Source: Unio delphinus
Lineage: Eukaryota > Mollusca > Bivalvia > Unionida > Unionidae
Reading direction: 5' to 3'
DNA length: 64,000 nt
NCBI GenBank assembly: GCA_029339505.1
Contig: JAQISU010000155.1
Location: 20,712,001 to 20,776,000 of the forward strand
Both the position numbers and the translations under genes were made by a program. Below, one piece after another: positions 1 through 13,300 of this stretch (the stretch's first letter is position 1; each line of letters starts with the position of its first letter). The notes beneath the pieces were generated by a model that ran no database searches, was not told the DNA's origin, and worked only from the letters and a program-made list of their open reading frames with translations.

Positions 1-129
1 TGAATCAATATTACCGTCAAATATTCACAACAGTAGATGAACAAGTTGCCACTCTTTCATTTCTTTTTCCTGTTCAGACAAAGAACAAAAACATGTAATG
101 ATGTGAAATAAATTAGTTTATTAACATAA

Positions 130-455
130 GCAGTCAAAGAACAGAACTATCAAGGTTTGAACCTTAATCCAGGAGGTCACAGGTTCAAACCCCAGCCAAG
201 TCATACCAAAGACTTACAAAAATGGTACTAACAGCTGCCTCGCTTGGCACTGAGCATTAAAAGGTTAGTGTTAGGACTGCTCGGCATGGTGTCAGGATAA
301 TGTGAATGGGTGGGACATCATGCTACATGTCTTCATCATGATGCCCCAGTGCTAGACATTACTATAAACTGCCACACTGCAGACATTGTAGTGATATGAC
401 TGGAAAATTGTTTAAGCTACATTAAAAATCCAAAACATACACACACACACACACA
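130..455 (+). mobile_element. SINE family 2, copy a
   Basis: A box-B-like GGTTCAAACCCC (about 182-193) follows a decayed tRNA-like head. The body (CATACCAAAGA, AAAATGGTACTAACAGCTGC, GGTGTCAGGATAATGTGA, ACTATAAACTGCC) recurs at 45335 and 49556. It ends ATTAAAAATCCAAAA and a CA-repeat. tRNA-derived SINEs of this look are common in bivalves (recollection). Confidence 0.8.
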
Positions 456-1204
456 CTCTCGTCAGATTGACTTAGAAAAAAACAACTGATTTGTTCTTCA
501 GGATAATGCAAACTCCAGAAGGAAATGGATTAATGTTTAAAAAATGAGCATTACAGATACCAAAATATGGTATTTCAATTTCTTCTCTGTTCCATTTTCA
601 TTTCACTGTTAAAATTAACCATTTCAGGACCAGTACAATGAACATGACAGCAGTGAACATTAAACTTGTTAGAAATTATCCCATCTGCAAATAATCTTTG
701 TATTTATTGCATGCCTCTATTTTAGTATGTACATATATGAATGTGTAGGTCTAATATGGTGCTTCTGCAGGTTTCAGATCCTAAGGTTGTTGTCGTATTA
801 ACAGTACTTTGAACACATTATGGGCTAAATGTTTGCCAGAGCATTAGGGAAAATACTTGATGTAACATTAGAAAAGATTTAAACTTGACAGGCAAATTTA
901 AATGGATTTTTTTTTAGTTTCTCATATTTGCTTATTATACAAAAATGTAGTTTTCCCCCACCAAAAATAAACACCAATTTAAACACATTGTGCAATTCAG
1001 TTACTGTACATTCATTTGTAGATAAACTAATGTGTACTTTTGTCAGAAATGACAATTTTATTGTACTTTAATTGAAGGAATTGGGAATAAATCCTGTTGT
1101 CTCCTATGGCTGTTAACGATTGACTTATTGTGTGGATTGTATCAACCACAAAGTCTATGAAAATTAATATCTCCCTAACATTTGTGAAATCCACGATATT
1201 TTAA
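455..1204. other. Upstream intron, unique AT-rich sequence
   Basis: No exon, repeat or RNA gene is recognised between the SINE and the possible minus-strand relic. Confidence 0.5.
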
Positions 1205-1472
1205 ATTAGTCATCATCACAGTCTGATACTTCAGATGAGCTGGAAGAGTGCAAGATATTTAATGCATAGCTAGCTGCTTCTTTTATCTGTATCAAAATGT
1301 TGAAAGAGGCACTGTCACTGAACTTCATTTCAATTCTAACAATTCTTTCAATTTTTAACACTACTGGCTGCACAATAGTTTTTTATGTCATCAGTCATCT
1401 TTTGTCCATTCATTGAAACAAATGTATTATTGTTACTCTCCCTCATCTTCTTAGAGGACTGCCATGAAAGTT
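1205..1472 (-). pseudogene. Possible minus-strand coding relic with acidic C-terminus
   Basis: Read on the minus strand, WQSSKKMRESNNNTFVSMNG and QKMTDDIK are followed, after a one-base shift in an A-run, by VLKIERIVRIEMKFSDSA, FNILIQIKEAASYALNIL and HSSSSSEVSDCDDD then stop. The Ser/Asp-rich tail looks like a real protein end. Family not recognised; it could be a processed pseudogene, a transposon protein or chance. Confidence 0.3.
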
Positions 1473-1489
1473 AAAACTCATTAATCCCA

Positions 1490-2270
1490 TGGTCTAGTTT
1501 GTTCTGAATAAAAATGGTGCTGTTCAGACATCCAATATGACCACCATAGAAGACATTTTGAAAACCTTGTTACTGCTTCTTATGATTGGATGGTCACATC
1601 AACATGGGGTTATGATATCTAGTTAGGCCTTAATGAAAATATTGTCAATTTGGTATCCAATCTGGCCACCATGGCAGCAATCTTTAAAACTCTTGTTATT
1701 GTTTCTTCTCCGTAACATAAAATCACATTGACGTATGGTTTTCATCAGAAAAGGTCTTATTGCTGCTCCTCGTGAATGGAAACTCATAGAAACAGGTTTT
1801 CCACAAAAAGATTTATTATGATATCTAGTTTATACTAAATGAAAATTGGTCTATTTTGATGTCTAATATGACCACATGAAATTTGTTTTAAAGCCATTCC
1901 TTCAGAAAGGATGGTCAAATCAACACAGCATTTTTCACTTAAACACATGTCTAGTTGTTCCTAAATAAAATGGTGCCAATCTGATATCCTGTCATCTTGA
2001 AAATCTTTTTATTTACACTCATAAACAAAAAGTCATATTGACATATATTTTTCACCAGAAGGCTTCTTATTATGTCTAGTTTGTCCTAAATTGTGCCAAT
2101 CACATATCTAGAATCTTTTTTACAGTTACTCCTTTTGAATAGATGGTCATATCAACAAGGAGTTTTTCTAAAAGACTTTTTGTGATGTCCCAAATGAACA
2201 TTGTGTCACTCAGACAATCAGTATGGCCATCACAAATTATTTGCCAGGATTTCCAAAAATATGCTTTTTA
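1490..2270. repeat. Dispersed repeat family A, several decayed units
   Basis: Units of about 160-200 bp recur with the pattern GAATGGATGGTCA, CATATCAACATGGGGTTTT, GATGTCTAGTTTG-type, CCTAAATGAAAATGGTGCC-type, CAGACATCCAATATG and CATCTTGAAAATC. No coding frame is kept. The same blocks occur at 19640, 21540, 42790, 50630 and 63735. Confidence 0.6.
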
Positions 2271-2393
2271 TGTTGTTAGCTCTAACACTTGCAAATGACA
2301 GCTAAATAGACTGTATCTGTCTGCAATTGGTTGCCAACCAAATTTTGTACTTATGTTTTTACTAAACTGTTCTTTGGGTACATTTGCATTCAG

Positions 2394-2512
2394 GTTTACA
2401 TCAGGAGGGCCTACATAGCATATGAACTTAATTGTCTACAGCATCGAGAGCTAGATGATGATGTTTGCACTGTTGAGTTCCGCTTCCTCCTACCCAGGTC
2501 CCACCCTAATCG
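2394..2512 (+). CDS. ACACA: ACC exon 1 of window (central region)
   Basis: Follows TTCAG and ends CG|GTAAGT. Starts in phase 0 and leaves 2 nt. Residues 1-40 of the fragment, with RRAYIAYEL and [13 protein letters not shown], a well conserved part of the ACC central domain. The preceding exon was not found in bases 1-2393. Confidence 0.95.
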
Positions 2513-5500
2513 GTAAGTATATCTCTTTTGGGTTTTATTCAAACTCAATTCTAATTTTACATCTACACTGAATTTTGTCTAGTTATTTCAGAAAAACTGT
2601 GGTATAATATGTGTTACTAGTGTTTAAGCTTTGGTGGAACAAGTAAAAAATAATTTAAGCAAAACAGTGATGTTATGAACTGACTAGTGTTTAACTTCAG
2701 ATGAAAGATCACATGTCAAAAATTAGGTATAATAGGTTTAACTCATATTTATGGAATAGTGTAACAAGTCAGAGATCATTTCAGTGAATCCTTTTATTAA
2801 CTTTCATTAGAAACATACATTCACCATGCGTAAGGTTTTATTATTTTCTTCATTCAATAAAGTTTTAAGGATTAGATTTTTTTTCAAGAATGGTTGATCT
2901 TTCATTAAAATAAACATTAAACAGTCATTCTTCGATAAGTTCTCAGCTGCAACCCCTATCTCTTATTTTGCAATCCTCAGAGGCTAAAGTTTTCATGCTA
3001 CTGATTTACTTCCCCTTAAACAGTTACACAGGCGTTCATTCAGTTTACCTCTGTGTAAACAGTTACACAGGTGTTCTTTCAGTTTACCTCAGCATAAACA
3101 GTTACACAGGTGTTCTTTCAGTTTACTTCTGCTTGAACAGTTCTGGTGCACTCTACATGTATTATGTACTTCTGAGAGTGACAGGTGTAAGTTGGCTTTT
3201 GTAACCTAAATAATGGAGATAATGTTGGCATACTTCTTTACTACTGTCATGTACAGTGACTGAAATTGTTTTGAATATTGTGCTTGTATACATTGCATAT
3301 GATCAATGCATACAGTTAACCAAAATGGTTGCTTCCATGTGCTTGAAAAATGAGCCTGAATTAGTCTTAAGTACGCTATCTTTAACTGTTATTAAAATAG
3401 GGAAAACCAATTTTGCCAGTTTAGACAGTATCAGCTTCTGAAGTGCAATGAATGAATTACCAATTATATATAAAGTAAAAATAGTTATTGGCTTTTTTTT
3501 TTTTTTACAATTTACCTCTGAAGTGAAAATGACCAAGTGGAGCTAGCAGTTTCCTTTAAAATCTAACCCTTTGCAAAAAATGAAATGGTGTTATAAATGT
3601 TATATTCCAGGCGAAATCAACATAGAATCAGAATTAAAAGGAATTACTAGTTTGGTAGCATAACAATAAATTATGGTCCCCCCCCCCCCCAATTAATTTT
3701 GGGCCCTTTCTTAAAAAAAAATTGTTTGATGGTAATTTTGGGCCACCATTGGGTCTAATACTGCCTCCTTCTATAGTTGCGGGAAGGGGGTTTTAGGACA
3801 GCAGCTATGCCACTGTATGAATTGTATCAATTAAAAGTTCAGTCATATTCATGCTAATCACATGCCTGGGGTTTGAGCCAAAGTCAAGGATATCCATATC
3901 TGCTGACTTCATTATGTACTTAACCATGGTACATTGTGAAATATGTTGTACCAAACTGTGGTATACCAAGAACTTTTATTATGTACTTGACCATGGTATA
4001 GTGATTAACATGCTTGAATCAAGCTGTTGTAGCAAGAACTTTATTATGTACTTGACCATGGTATAGTGATTAACATGCTTGAATCAAGCTGTTATAGTAA
4101 GAACTTTATTATGTATTTGACCATGGTATAGTGATTAACATGCTTGAATCAAGCTGTTGTAGCAAGAACTTTATTATGTATTTGACCATGGTATAGTGAT
4201 TAACACACTTGAATCAAGCTGTTGTAGCAAGAACTTTATTATGTACTTGACCATGGTATAGTGATTAACATGCTTGAATCAAGCTGTTGTAGCAAGAAAG
4301 TTATTATGTATTTGACCATGGTATAGTGATTAACATGCTTGAATCAAGCTGTTATAGCAAGAACTTTATTATGTACTTGACCATGGTATAGTGATTAACA
4401 TGCTTGAATCAAGCTGTTATAGTAAGAACTTTATTATGTACTTGACCATGGTATAGTGATTAACATGCTTGAATCAAGCTGTTGTAGCAAGAAAGTTATT
4501 ATGTACTTGACCATGTTATAGGGATTAACATGCTTGAATCAAGCTGTTATAGCAAGAACTTTATTATGTACTTGACCATGGTATAGTGATTAACATGCTT
4601 GAATCAAGCTGTTATAGTAAGAACTTTATTATGTACTTGACCATGGTATAGTGATTAACATGCTTGAATCAAGCTGTTATAGTAATAACTTTATTATGTA
4701 CTTGACCATGTTATAGTGATTAACATGCTTGAATCAAGCTGTTGTAGCAAGAACTTTATTATGTACTTGACCATGGTATAGTGATTAACACACTTGAATC
4801 AAGCTGTTGTAGCAAGAACTTTATTATGTACTTGACCATGGTATAGTGATTAACATGCTTGAATCAAGCTGTTGTAGCAAGAACTTTATTATGTATTTGA
4901 CCATGGTATAGTGATTAACATGCTTGAATCAAGCTGTTATAGCAAGAACTTTATTATGTACTTGACCATGGTATAGTGATTAACATGCTTGAATCAAGCT
5001 GTTATAGTAAGAACTTTATTATGTACTTGACCATGGTATAGTGATTAACATGCTTGAATCAAGCTGTTGTAGCAAGAAAGTTATTATGTACTTGACCATG
5101 TTATAGTGATTAACATGCTTGAATCAAGCTGTTATAGCAAGAACTTTATTATGTACTTGACCATGGTATAGTGATTAACATGCTTGAATCAAGCTGTTAT
5201 AGTAAGAACTTTATTATGTACTTGACCATGGTATAGTGATTAACATGCTTGAATCAAGCTGTTATAGTAATAACTTTATTATGTACTTGACCATGTTATA
5301 GTGATTAACATGCTTGAATCAAGCTGTTATAGCAAGAACTTTATTATGTACTTGACCATGGTACATGTATGGACTAAACTTTGGCATAGCACGAACTGCA
5401 TTATGTACTTAACTATGGTACAGCAAGAAACAAATTTGAAGTTGATGTTTATTTCAAAGATTTATCTGCAAAACTTGCTTATTTTATATTAATATTTTTA

Positions 5501-8500
5501 GAACTTTATTTTCATTTTCACCATATAGCCATTATTGTTCTGACAGGCCTTTATATGCTTATACACCTACAGGAGACAAATCTTTTGGGTTATTTAATAA
5601 AATTATTGTTTCCCATTTTCCAGCCTGATGGTGATAAGGTTTGACAGCTCAATGCCAAAGATCCAAAGTATTGGCGATGATTTGAACATTGAAGAGAATG
5701 AGGAACCACCAGTCTGTCAGAGAATGGGAGTCATAGGAGCCTTCTCATCATTTGAAGACTTTAAAACGTAAGTTTTGAATATTGGAGCCAATAACAGCTA
5801 GCAGCTGGCAATTATTGCTGGCAGTTATTGCTGAAATCATTTGGATGTTGATGTAAAATTGAGGCTTACATTTTTTATGTTTCCTACCATCTTTTCTAAA
5901 CAAATCCTTGACACAGCCATTATTGTTACTTATAGGTTTTATATTGGGCATTAATAATAATGATTTATCAAATGCCAATTAAAATTATACATTTTATTAA
6001 GCATTTGGATTTATATAGTGTTTTTATACATTTGCCCAGATGCAGAACATATATGATGCTGTAATGTTTTGTCAGTCTGTCCATGTGTATGTCAGCAATT
6101 TCTTTTCAGCACAGTAACTTGATTTGTCAACCATCTTCAGTTACCAAATTCTGTTGGCAGGTTGTACTTGGAATAAGGAAGAACCATGTCAATTTGGGGT
6201 CAATGGTAAAGTAAAAGAAGAAAAATGGTTTTGTCACAATCACTTGTTCTTCAACATTAACAGTTATCAAACTTTGAGCATGGTTTACAGATGAAGAATC
6301 AAGAACTATATTAATCTTATGAAAGCCAAGATCGCTGTGACTAAAAGTACACTGATTGCTGTACAAAAACTCGCTGTTCTACATCACAGATTTTTACTAC
6401 ACTTTGTGGATGGCTAGCAAAGGGTAAAGAAAATGCCTGTTGAGTTTGGGAACAGAAGTTAAAGGGCAAGGTCACTGACTGCAAGAAGAAGAAAGTAGAA
6501 AAATAGTTTTTGCTAGAGAATTTTAATTTTTTACTATGTAACTTTACTAGAGTTTGTGGATGAATTACACAATAAGAAAGAAGGATATTGATTTAGCAGT
6601 TAAAGGGTCCAAGATTAAAGTCACTGACTGAAAGAAGAAAAAAAAATTTTTGTGTATATGCATATTAACTTATGTTTTAGACCACATACATTGACCATAA
6701 TTCATGGACATCAATTGTTTGGGGGGGAGGGGGGGTAAAAACATTTTTGTTGGAACTTGAATTCGTTGATTTGGGGATTGGTTCTATAGTTTTTACAGAA
6801 GGATCTTAGTTATTGGATCTTAAAATTCATGGTTTGTTGCAGCTTTGAAATCCACAAAAATTTATGAAATATTTGGAACAGACAGTATTTCTTTTGTCAC
6901 CACAAGATGTATTCAGCATAATCTATATATTGAAACCAGTTAGAATATTAAAACTATAAACATTATATCCTTACTAGAACTATGGTTAATTTAACCTGAA
7001 ATTCTCTTTAAACAGTTTCCTTGTTAAGATGCTCGATATTTGCATACCCAAGTAATGCATTTTGCATGCATTTCAATTGCATACAAAAAGCTTTCGTTCC
7101 ATTTTCATTTTAAGATAAAATCAAACTGTTTATCAACTGGAGGTTTTTCCAATAGTCCTAATTTTTCCCATTGTCCTCCATTTTGTTTTTTGATAGACTC
7201 CCATTCATTTTGAAAAAATATATGTATAGCAGTTAAAAACATGTTATCTTTCACTAGGAGCTTAAACTAAGTAACAAAAAAAGCCATAACATAGAAGTTT
7301 TTTGGTAATTGAAAATAATTTAATATTCTAAAACACAAAGTGAAAGAACTAAAAGTAACTTCCATTTTTAGCGAATTCCTAAAAATCTTAGAACTTCTAT
7401 AAATTCCTATAGTTCCAAGTACTGTAGATATATATTCCAATGGTATTCCAAATGATAATTGTAATGTCCTGATGTACCAACAACACAAAAAAATTGTTTT
7501 AATCCAAATGTCCTTTAGATGAATTCACAGTAAATCAATAGAGCTATGAATCTATGTGTCTTTGAATGAATGCAATACCAAATATAATTATATTAAAATA
7601 TTTCTACCCCATCAATATCTTTTCCAAGACCAGTAGTAATATCAAGAATAGATGATTCTGCACAATAATTCACATATATGGTACAATCAACACGCAATAG
7701 CATTGAATGGAAAACAAAGATTTTGAATAAATCATATAGTATTTTAAAATATTGTTTGCAGTAAACAAAATCATTGAACTTTTGCAGTAGATTAATCTTG
7801 GAATTTTATGAATGACATTGTACTTCAAACTATACATGACTCCTCTCTAAAAGTGCAATTTCGGATGTTAGAATAATAGCATTAAAAACATTTCATCAAC
7901 TAAATGACCCATACTAATATTATTATTATGAAAATAATATACATAATGTCCCGTTTGAGTCTCTCCTCACCCAGCTCAACATCAGAAACACTTCTGACAT
8001 TATCCAATCAAATAGGATGCGATGGCTGCGCCATGTTGAGCGTAGTAAAGGTTGGATATCCAAGGTCCGTTCCTTCAAAGTTACTGGAAGTCGAGCTCCA
8101 GGCAGACCTAAGCTAACATGGGAAGAGTTGACAAAAAGAGACAGAAAGACATTGGGGCTGAGCGGAATCAATCCACAGGACCGTAAAGCCTGGAAGAAAG
8201 CGTTGAATACTCTCATGACGAAACAGACAGGCCTACCCTCATTAGAGGATTAATAAAAGGCCTGGATAATCAAAATGGATGATGATGATGAGATATACAT
8301 AACTGTCATTGACATCTTTTTGTTTCAATCTGAAGTTCCAAGTTCAGGGGCCAGCATCATGATAACCAAAGCAAACACTTAAAATTTCTTCATTTATCAA
8401 AACCATTTTTTTTACAGTTAAAGATACATACAATTGTAAGTCAAAACAATATTTAATAGTGTAAAATGTAAAGTGAATGTTAAGGGTATAACAATGCCTT

Positions 8501-10284
8501 GAAAGTACAAAAAAGGTTTGAGTGGGTATCTCATTTGCTTTGATTTTTTTTTAGTGGTATGTTTTCCAGAAAGGTCATTTTTTATCATTCAAATAATAAA
8601 ATAAAAACTAAGTACTGAACATGCAAGAAGTAGATAAAATGACAAAATATTTTGTGCCTTCCAGTCGGAAAATAATAATTTGTACTTATCACGTGTGTTC
8701 GAACTTTGTAAAATTCTTCTTTTAAAGGCAAAAATTGAAGTTCAAATTAATGCAGGAAAATTGAAAATATTAAGTACAAATATTTTCCACATTAAATTTT
8801 ACAGGGTTAAAATTTAACATAATCTGCAGTATTTCAAGAGAGACTATCTGAATGGATATTTCTGCAGCATACAGTTTTTTTCTCATGAATGCTGATAAAC
8901 ACATACATAACTGCCAGATCATGATGTGTCACACAAATGTTTAAGCCAAACCCTACAATACAGTCGCATTTATAAGAACATTATTTCAGTAAGTGGAATA
9001 TGTAAGAAAAGGACACCTTTCTTGGCATTGTGATATATGCCTATATTCTATATAAAGAGGAAACAGTCATGATCTACAAAGCTTTATCACCCCTGGGCAG
9101 TTTATAAGGTTAATTGTCAAAAAAACACAAAGTTGGTTAGAGGTTAATAGCCACCACTCCACAGGTTGCTTAACTGATTATCAGAAAGGATATATATTTG
9201 CTATTCCTTTGGACACTGCTGTGCAAAAGCTGATTAGATTAACTTGCAAAGTACACAAAATTTAACAACCCAATTTAATTAAGTTTCTTAAATCATAGAT
9301 GCATGTTAAAGAAACAAAATTTATTACTCTGTTTCCTTGAATATATAAAAATGTCTATAAGATATTTATTAATAAATATTATTGGAGGATTCATGGTCAG
9401 CATCAATCTTTATTCCATACATAAAATGCAAAATATGAATATTTCACTTGCAATGGTCTAGCAGTATGGAAGTATCAGTTGAAAGTCAGGATGAGCCATC
9501 TTTAAAGCTAGCTAAGCCCAGCAAAACTAAATTTCAGAACTCCTGGTTGATGGAGTTAGAATTTGAAACTCAGTAACAATGGGGAGCAGTTTATGTTTGT
9601 CACACACTGCAGACATCTTGTTCACATTCATTAATCATTCAGGAGCAGTGTATAAAATATATGTTGTTATGCCAGCCCTCTCCTGCATCAGTCCTGATGC
9701 AAAAAAAGCATTTTCAATTTTCAATGTTCCTAAAAAAAAAAGCCTGCATGATCTTTGGGTAAGTTTTAACAACAGTATTATCCGGTTACTAGCAAGTGCA
9801 AAGATGAACAGTAATTAAATCTGCATCACCTTGAAACAATGAACTGTTAAGAGCAGCAAAGTTGGCGACTTCAAGTAAATATAGTATACCACAGTCCAGT
9901 TTAAAAAAGACACGAACTTTGTGTATTTTTTTTATAATGTCTGATAGGTTGTGATTATGAGAGTATGTGTGTATTGTTTATAATGTCTGGTAGGTTGTGA
10001 TTATGGGAGTATGTACATGTGTGTTCCAATGTGTGCACTGGGTGTGATGATCTATGACAATGTTAAGTCCACAAGCTCTTTTGTTTTGAAGTATTTTAAA
10101 TGATATTTTGTATGCTTTTTAATCAAATTTGAATTTCTAATCATATCCTTTCCCTGTCAACTTATATAAATATATGTTATTATATTCTGATTTGGGTCAT
10201 GTACACTGCATACAGTTATACCCACCCACCCACCCACCTATGGGACCGTGAAAGAAGTTAAGTTTAAAAAAGACTTGACTGGAA

Positions 10285-10359
<75 letters not shown>

Positions 10360-13300
10360 AATACAAATCATATGGCATATAACAGTCCTTTCAAATGCAC
10401 TGGATCCAGCAAGGGATCACGTGTGTCAGGGATTGATTAAGATAAATGCAAAAACTGACAAGCAACAGTGCAAAACTGGTATCACTCTAGCCTGAGCGCT
10501 TTCGACTCTTAATGAGTCTTTATCAAAGGCAAATACAGAACATAGACAGGTGGTAAAAAGCCAGTAAGGTACATGATAACCTCATGCTGTAATGTTGATG
10601 AAATTTCTAGACAAGAAAAAACCAAGGAGAAGCAACATTTTTTTTATTGTGTAAAATTATTGGAAAATGTCACTTGAAAGTCATATAATCATTGTTTGAT
10701 ATTACTTTGAAAAATGGTCTTTTACTGTTCCATGCATACAAGTTATCCACTCTCAACTACTGATCTCAACACCTTGACACCAAATAAAGTTTAATTGGAA
10801 ACAATTTAGAAAGAGGAATAAAAGCAAATAGAACAATAATTTTGTGAATGCTACTTTTATTTTCTGCTCATCATTTACCAATGTGACTGTTCTTTTTGGT
10901 ATCTCAAAAAAACCAGTCATACATTACATAGCATACACAGATAACTGATATTTGCTTAAGACTAATAAAGAACTTATGGAATGTTTGGAAATTGTTTTTT
11001 TTATACAAGTGGAACAAAGACTATAAAAATACAGAAGTAATCAAGAAAAACAGTATTTTCATGCAGTCATAATTCTGAGTTAAAACTGCCTGTCACATTA
11101 TAGGAGATTTCGTTCCTACTCATTGTTGGTTTTCTTCATATTCAATTCAATTTTACATTACAACCATCTTCATTAGAAAAAACATGACAACTGAAGGACA
11201 GAACTGATCCTTTTTTAATGTTTTCATTAGTTTTTGTTTTGTTTATTGGTTTACCATTTATGATATGGTTTATTTCTCAACTTTAGGGTTTATCATTTAA
11301 GATGTTATGCTTGAGCATTTATTAGTAATGGTTTAGTATTTATGGTTACTGTTTTGCATTTATGGTATATATCAATTAGTATTAAATTTTAGCTCTGCAG
11401 TGTTTTGTACATAGCACTTTATATTCTGCATTTGTTTCCCATTCGCATGCTATCTGTTCATACTCTGTTTGCATTTCGAACTTGTTCATAATTGTTTCAG
11501 GGTTTGTTGTTCTTTAGTTAGTAAGGAGAATGACCTTTATATGCAAGAAGAATACACATTTAGGACAAAATTAAGTGTCTTTAAAATCTGAGGTCAAAAT
11601 GCATCCATTTTAAAAAGTAAAATTTACTGGTATACGTGGTGATTTTAATTGGTGTTTTTGCACACAAGTTTTTTTCTGGGCAGGTGTCTTTCATACAGAC
11701 ATATCTTTACAGACAGATTTTACTGTATTTCTAGGCATTTTGATGTCATTATCTTTACAGACAGATTTTACTGTATTTCTAGGCATTTTGATGTCATTAT
11801 CTTACAGACAGATTTTACTGTATTTCTAAGCATTTTGATGTCATTGTCTTTACAGACAGATTTTACTGTATTTCTAGGCATTTTGATGTCATTATCTTTA
11901 CAGACAGATTTTACTGTATTTCTAAGCATTTTGATGTCATTATCTTTACAGACAGATTTTACTGTATTTCTAAGCATTTTGATGTCATTATCTTTACAGA
12001 CAGATTTTACTGTATTTCTAGGCATTTTGATGTCATTATCTTTACAGACAGATTTTACTGTATTTCTAGGCATTTTGATGTCATTATCTTTACAGACAGA
12101 TTTTACTGTATTTCTAGGCATTTTGATGTCATTATCTTTACAGACAGATTTTACTGTATTTCTAGGCATTTTGATGTCATTATCTTACAGACAGATTTTA
12201 CTGTATTTCTAGGCATTTTGATGTCATTATGAAACGGTTCACAGACCTGACAACCCTTGGGAGCCTTGATGCGATCGATGAACCTGAGCCTGGCAGGGAG
12301 GATTCTATCTCCATTCAGGTAAGATTTATTGACTATATATACAAACTTAAAACACCCAGATCTGCTTAATTAAAGTGAGATCATGGGATAAATCCCATAA
12401 AAATTTACCACTTTTGATGTTGTATCCTCATAATTTGTCATCTGTAGGATAGAACTTGTCAAAATTAAAATCATATTTGGTTAATAGAAGAGCAAGACTT
12501 TACATTCTTTTATAAATTGAATAATGAATTGCAGGTTTAAAACAAGGAAGTATCTGATGATTATATGTAAATGGATCCTTGATAAGATTAGTGATTGTCA
12601 TAGTGATTGACAGTACTACAGTATTGGTCAGTCTGCATTAGAGATTGACAATGTTACTGATCAGTCTGCATTAGTGATTGACAATGTTACTGATCAGTCT
12701 ACTTTAGTGATTGACAGTACTACAGTATTGGTCAGTCTGCATTAAAGATTTACAGTGCTACTGATCAGTCTGCATTAGTGATTGACAATGTTACTGATCA
12801 GTCTGCATTAATGATTGACAGTACTACAGTATTGGTCAGTCTGCATTAAAGATTGACAATGTTACTGATCAGTCTGCATTAGTGATTGACAATGTTACTG
12901 ATCAGTCTACATTAGTGATTGACAGTACTACAGTATTGGTCAGTCTGCATTAAAGATTGACAGTGCTACTGATCAGTCTGCATTAGTGATTGACAATGTT
13001 ACTGATCAGTCTGCATTAGTGATTTACAGTGCTACTGTTCAGCGTACATTAGTGATTGATATGCTACTGATCAGTCAGCATGGAACACACTACATGTCAT
13101 GTGGATAGTAGCTAAGATATACCTTGTGACTTTGATGTGTTATGGATTTGAAATTGATTAATAAAGCCATAACTCACATTATTGTTACTCAAAAAGCCCA
13201 AGTACACTATCCACTTTAAAGCTTTCTTAATCTATGGATTGTTTGTGAGAAATGACAAATTTAGATGATACTACATGGTTAACCACACACAATTGTTTTA

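Noticed and set aside
1..2393. Upstream ACC exon encoding the segment before [10 protein letters not shown]
   Set aside because: Searched by eye for the conserved FYH ... RMAALE-type sequence followed by a donor; not found, so it probably lies before base 1.
3676..3692. C-run and other homopolymers (6720, 33077) as structural elements
   Set aside because: Single-strand G/C runs without further G-tract spacing to support a quadruplex; possible sequencing-length noise.
3905..5430. Possible CRISPR-like array of regular repeats
   Set aside because: Repeats are contiguous monomers without unique spacers, in an intron of an animal gene.
11649..12212. 187-codon + frame and 133-codon minus frame with repeating peptides
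   Set aside because: Both are by-products of the 48-bp tandem array. The + frame ends at the TAG of the last acceptor and is out of frame with exon 3.
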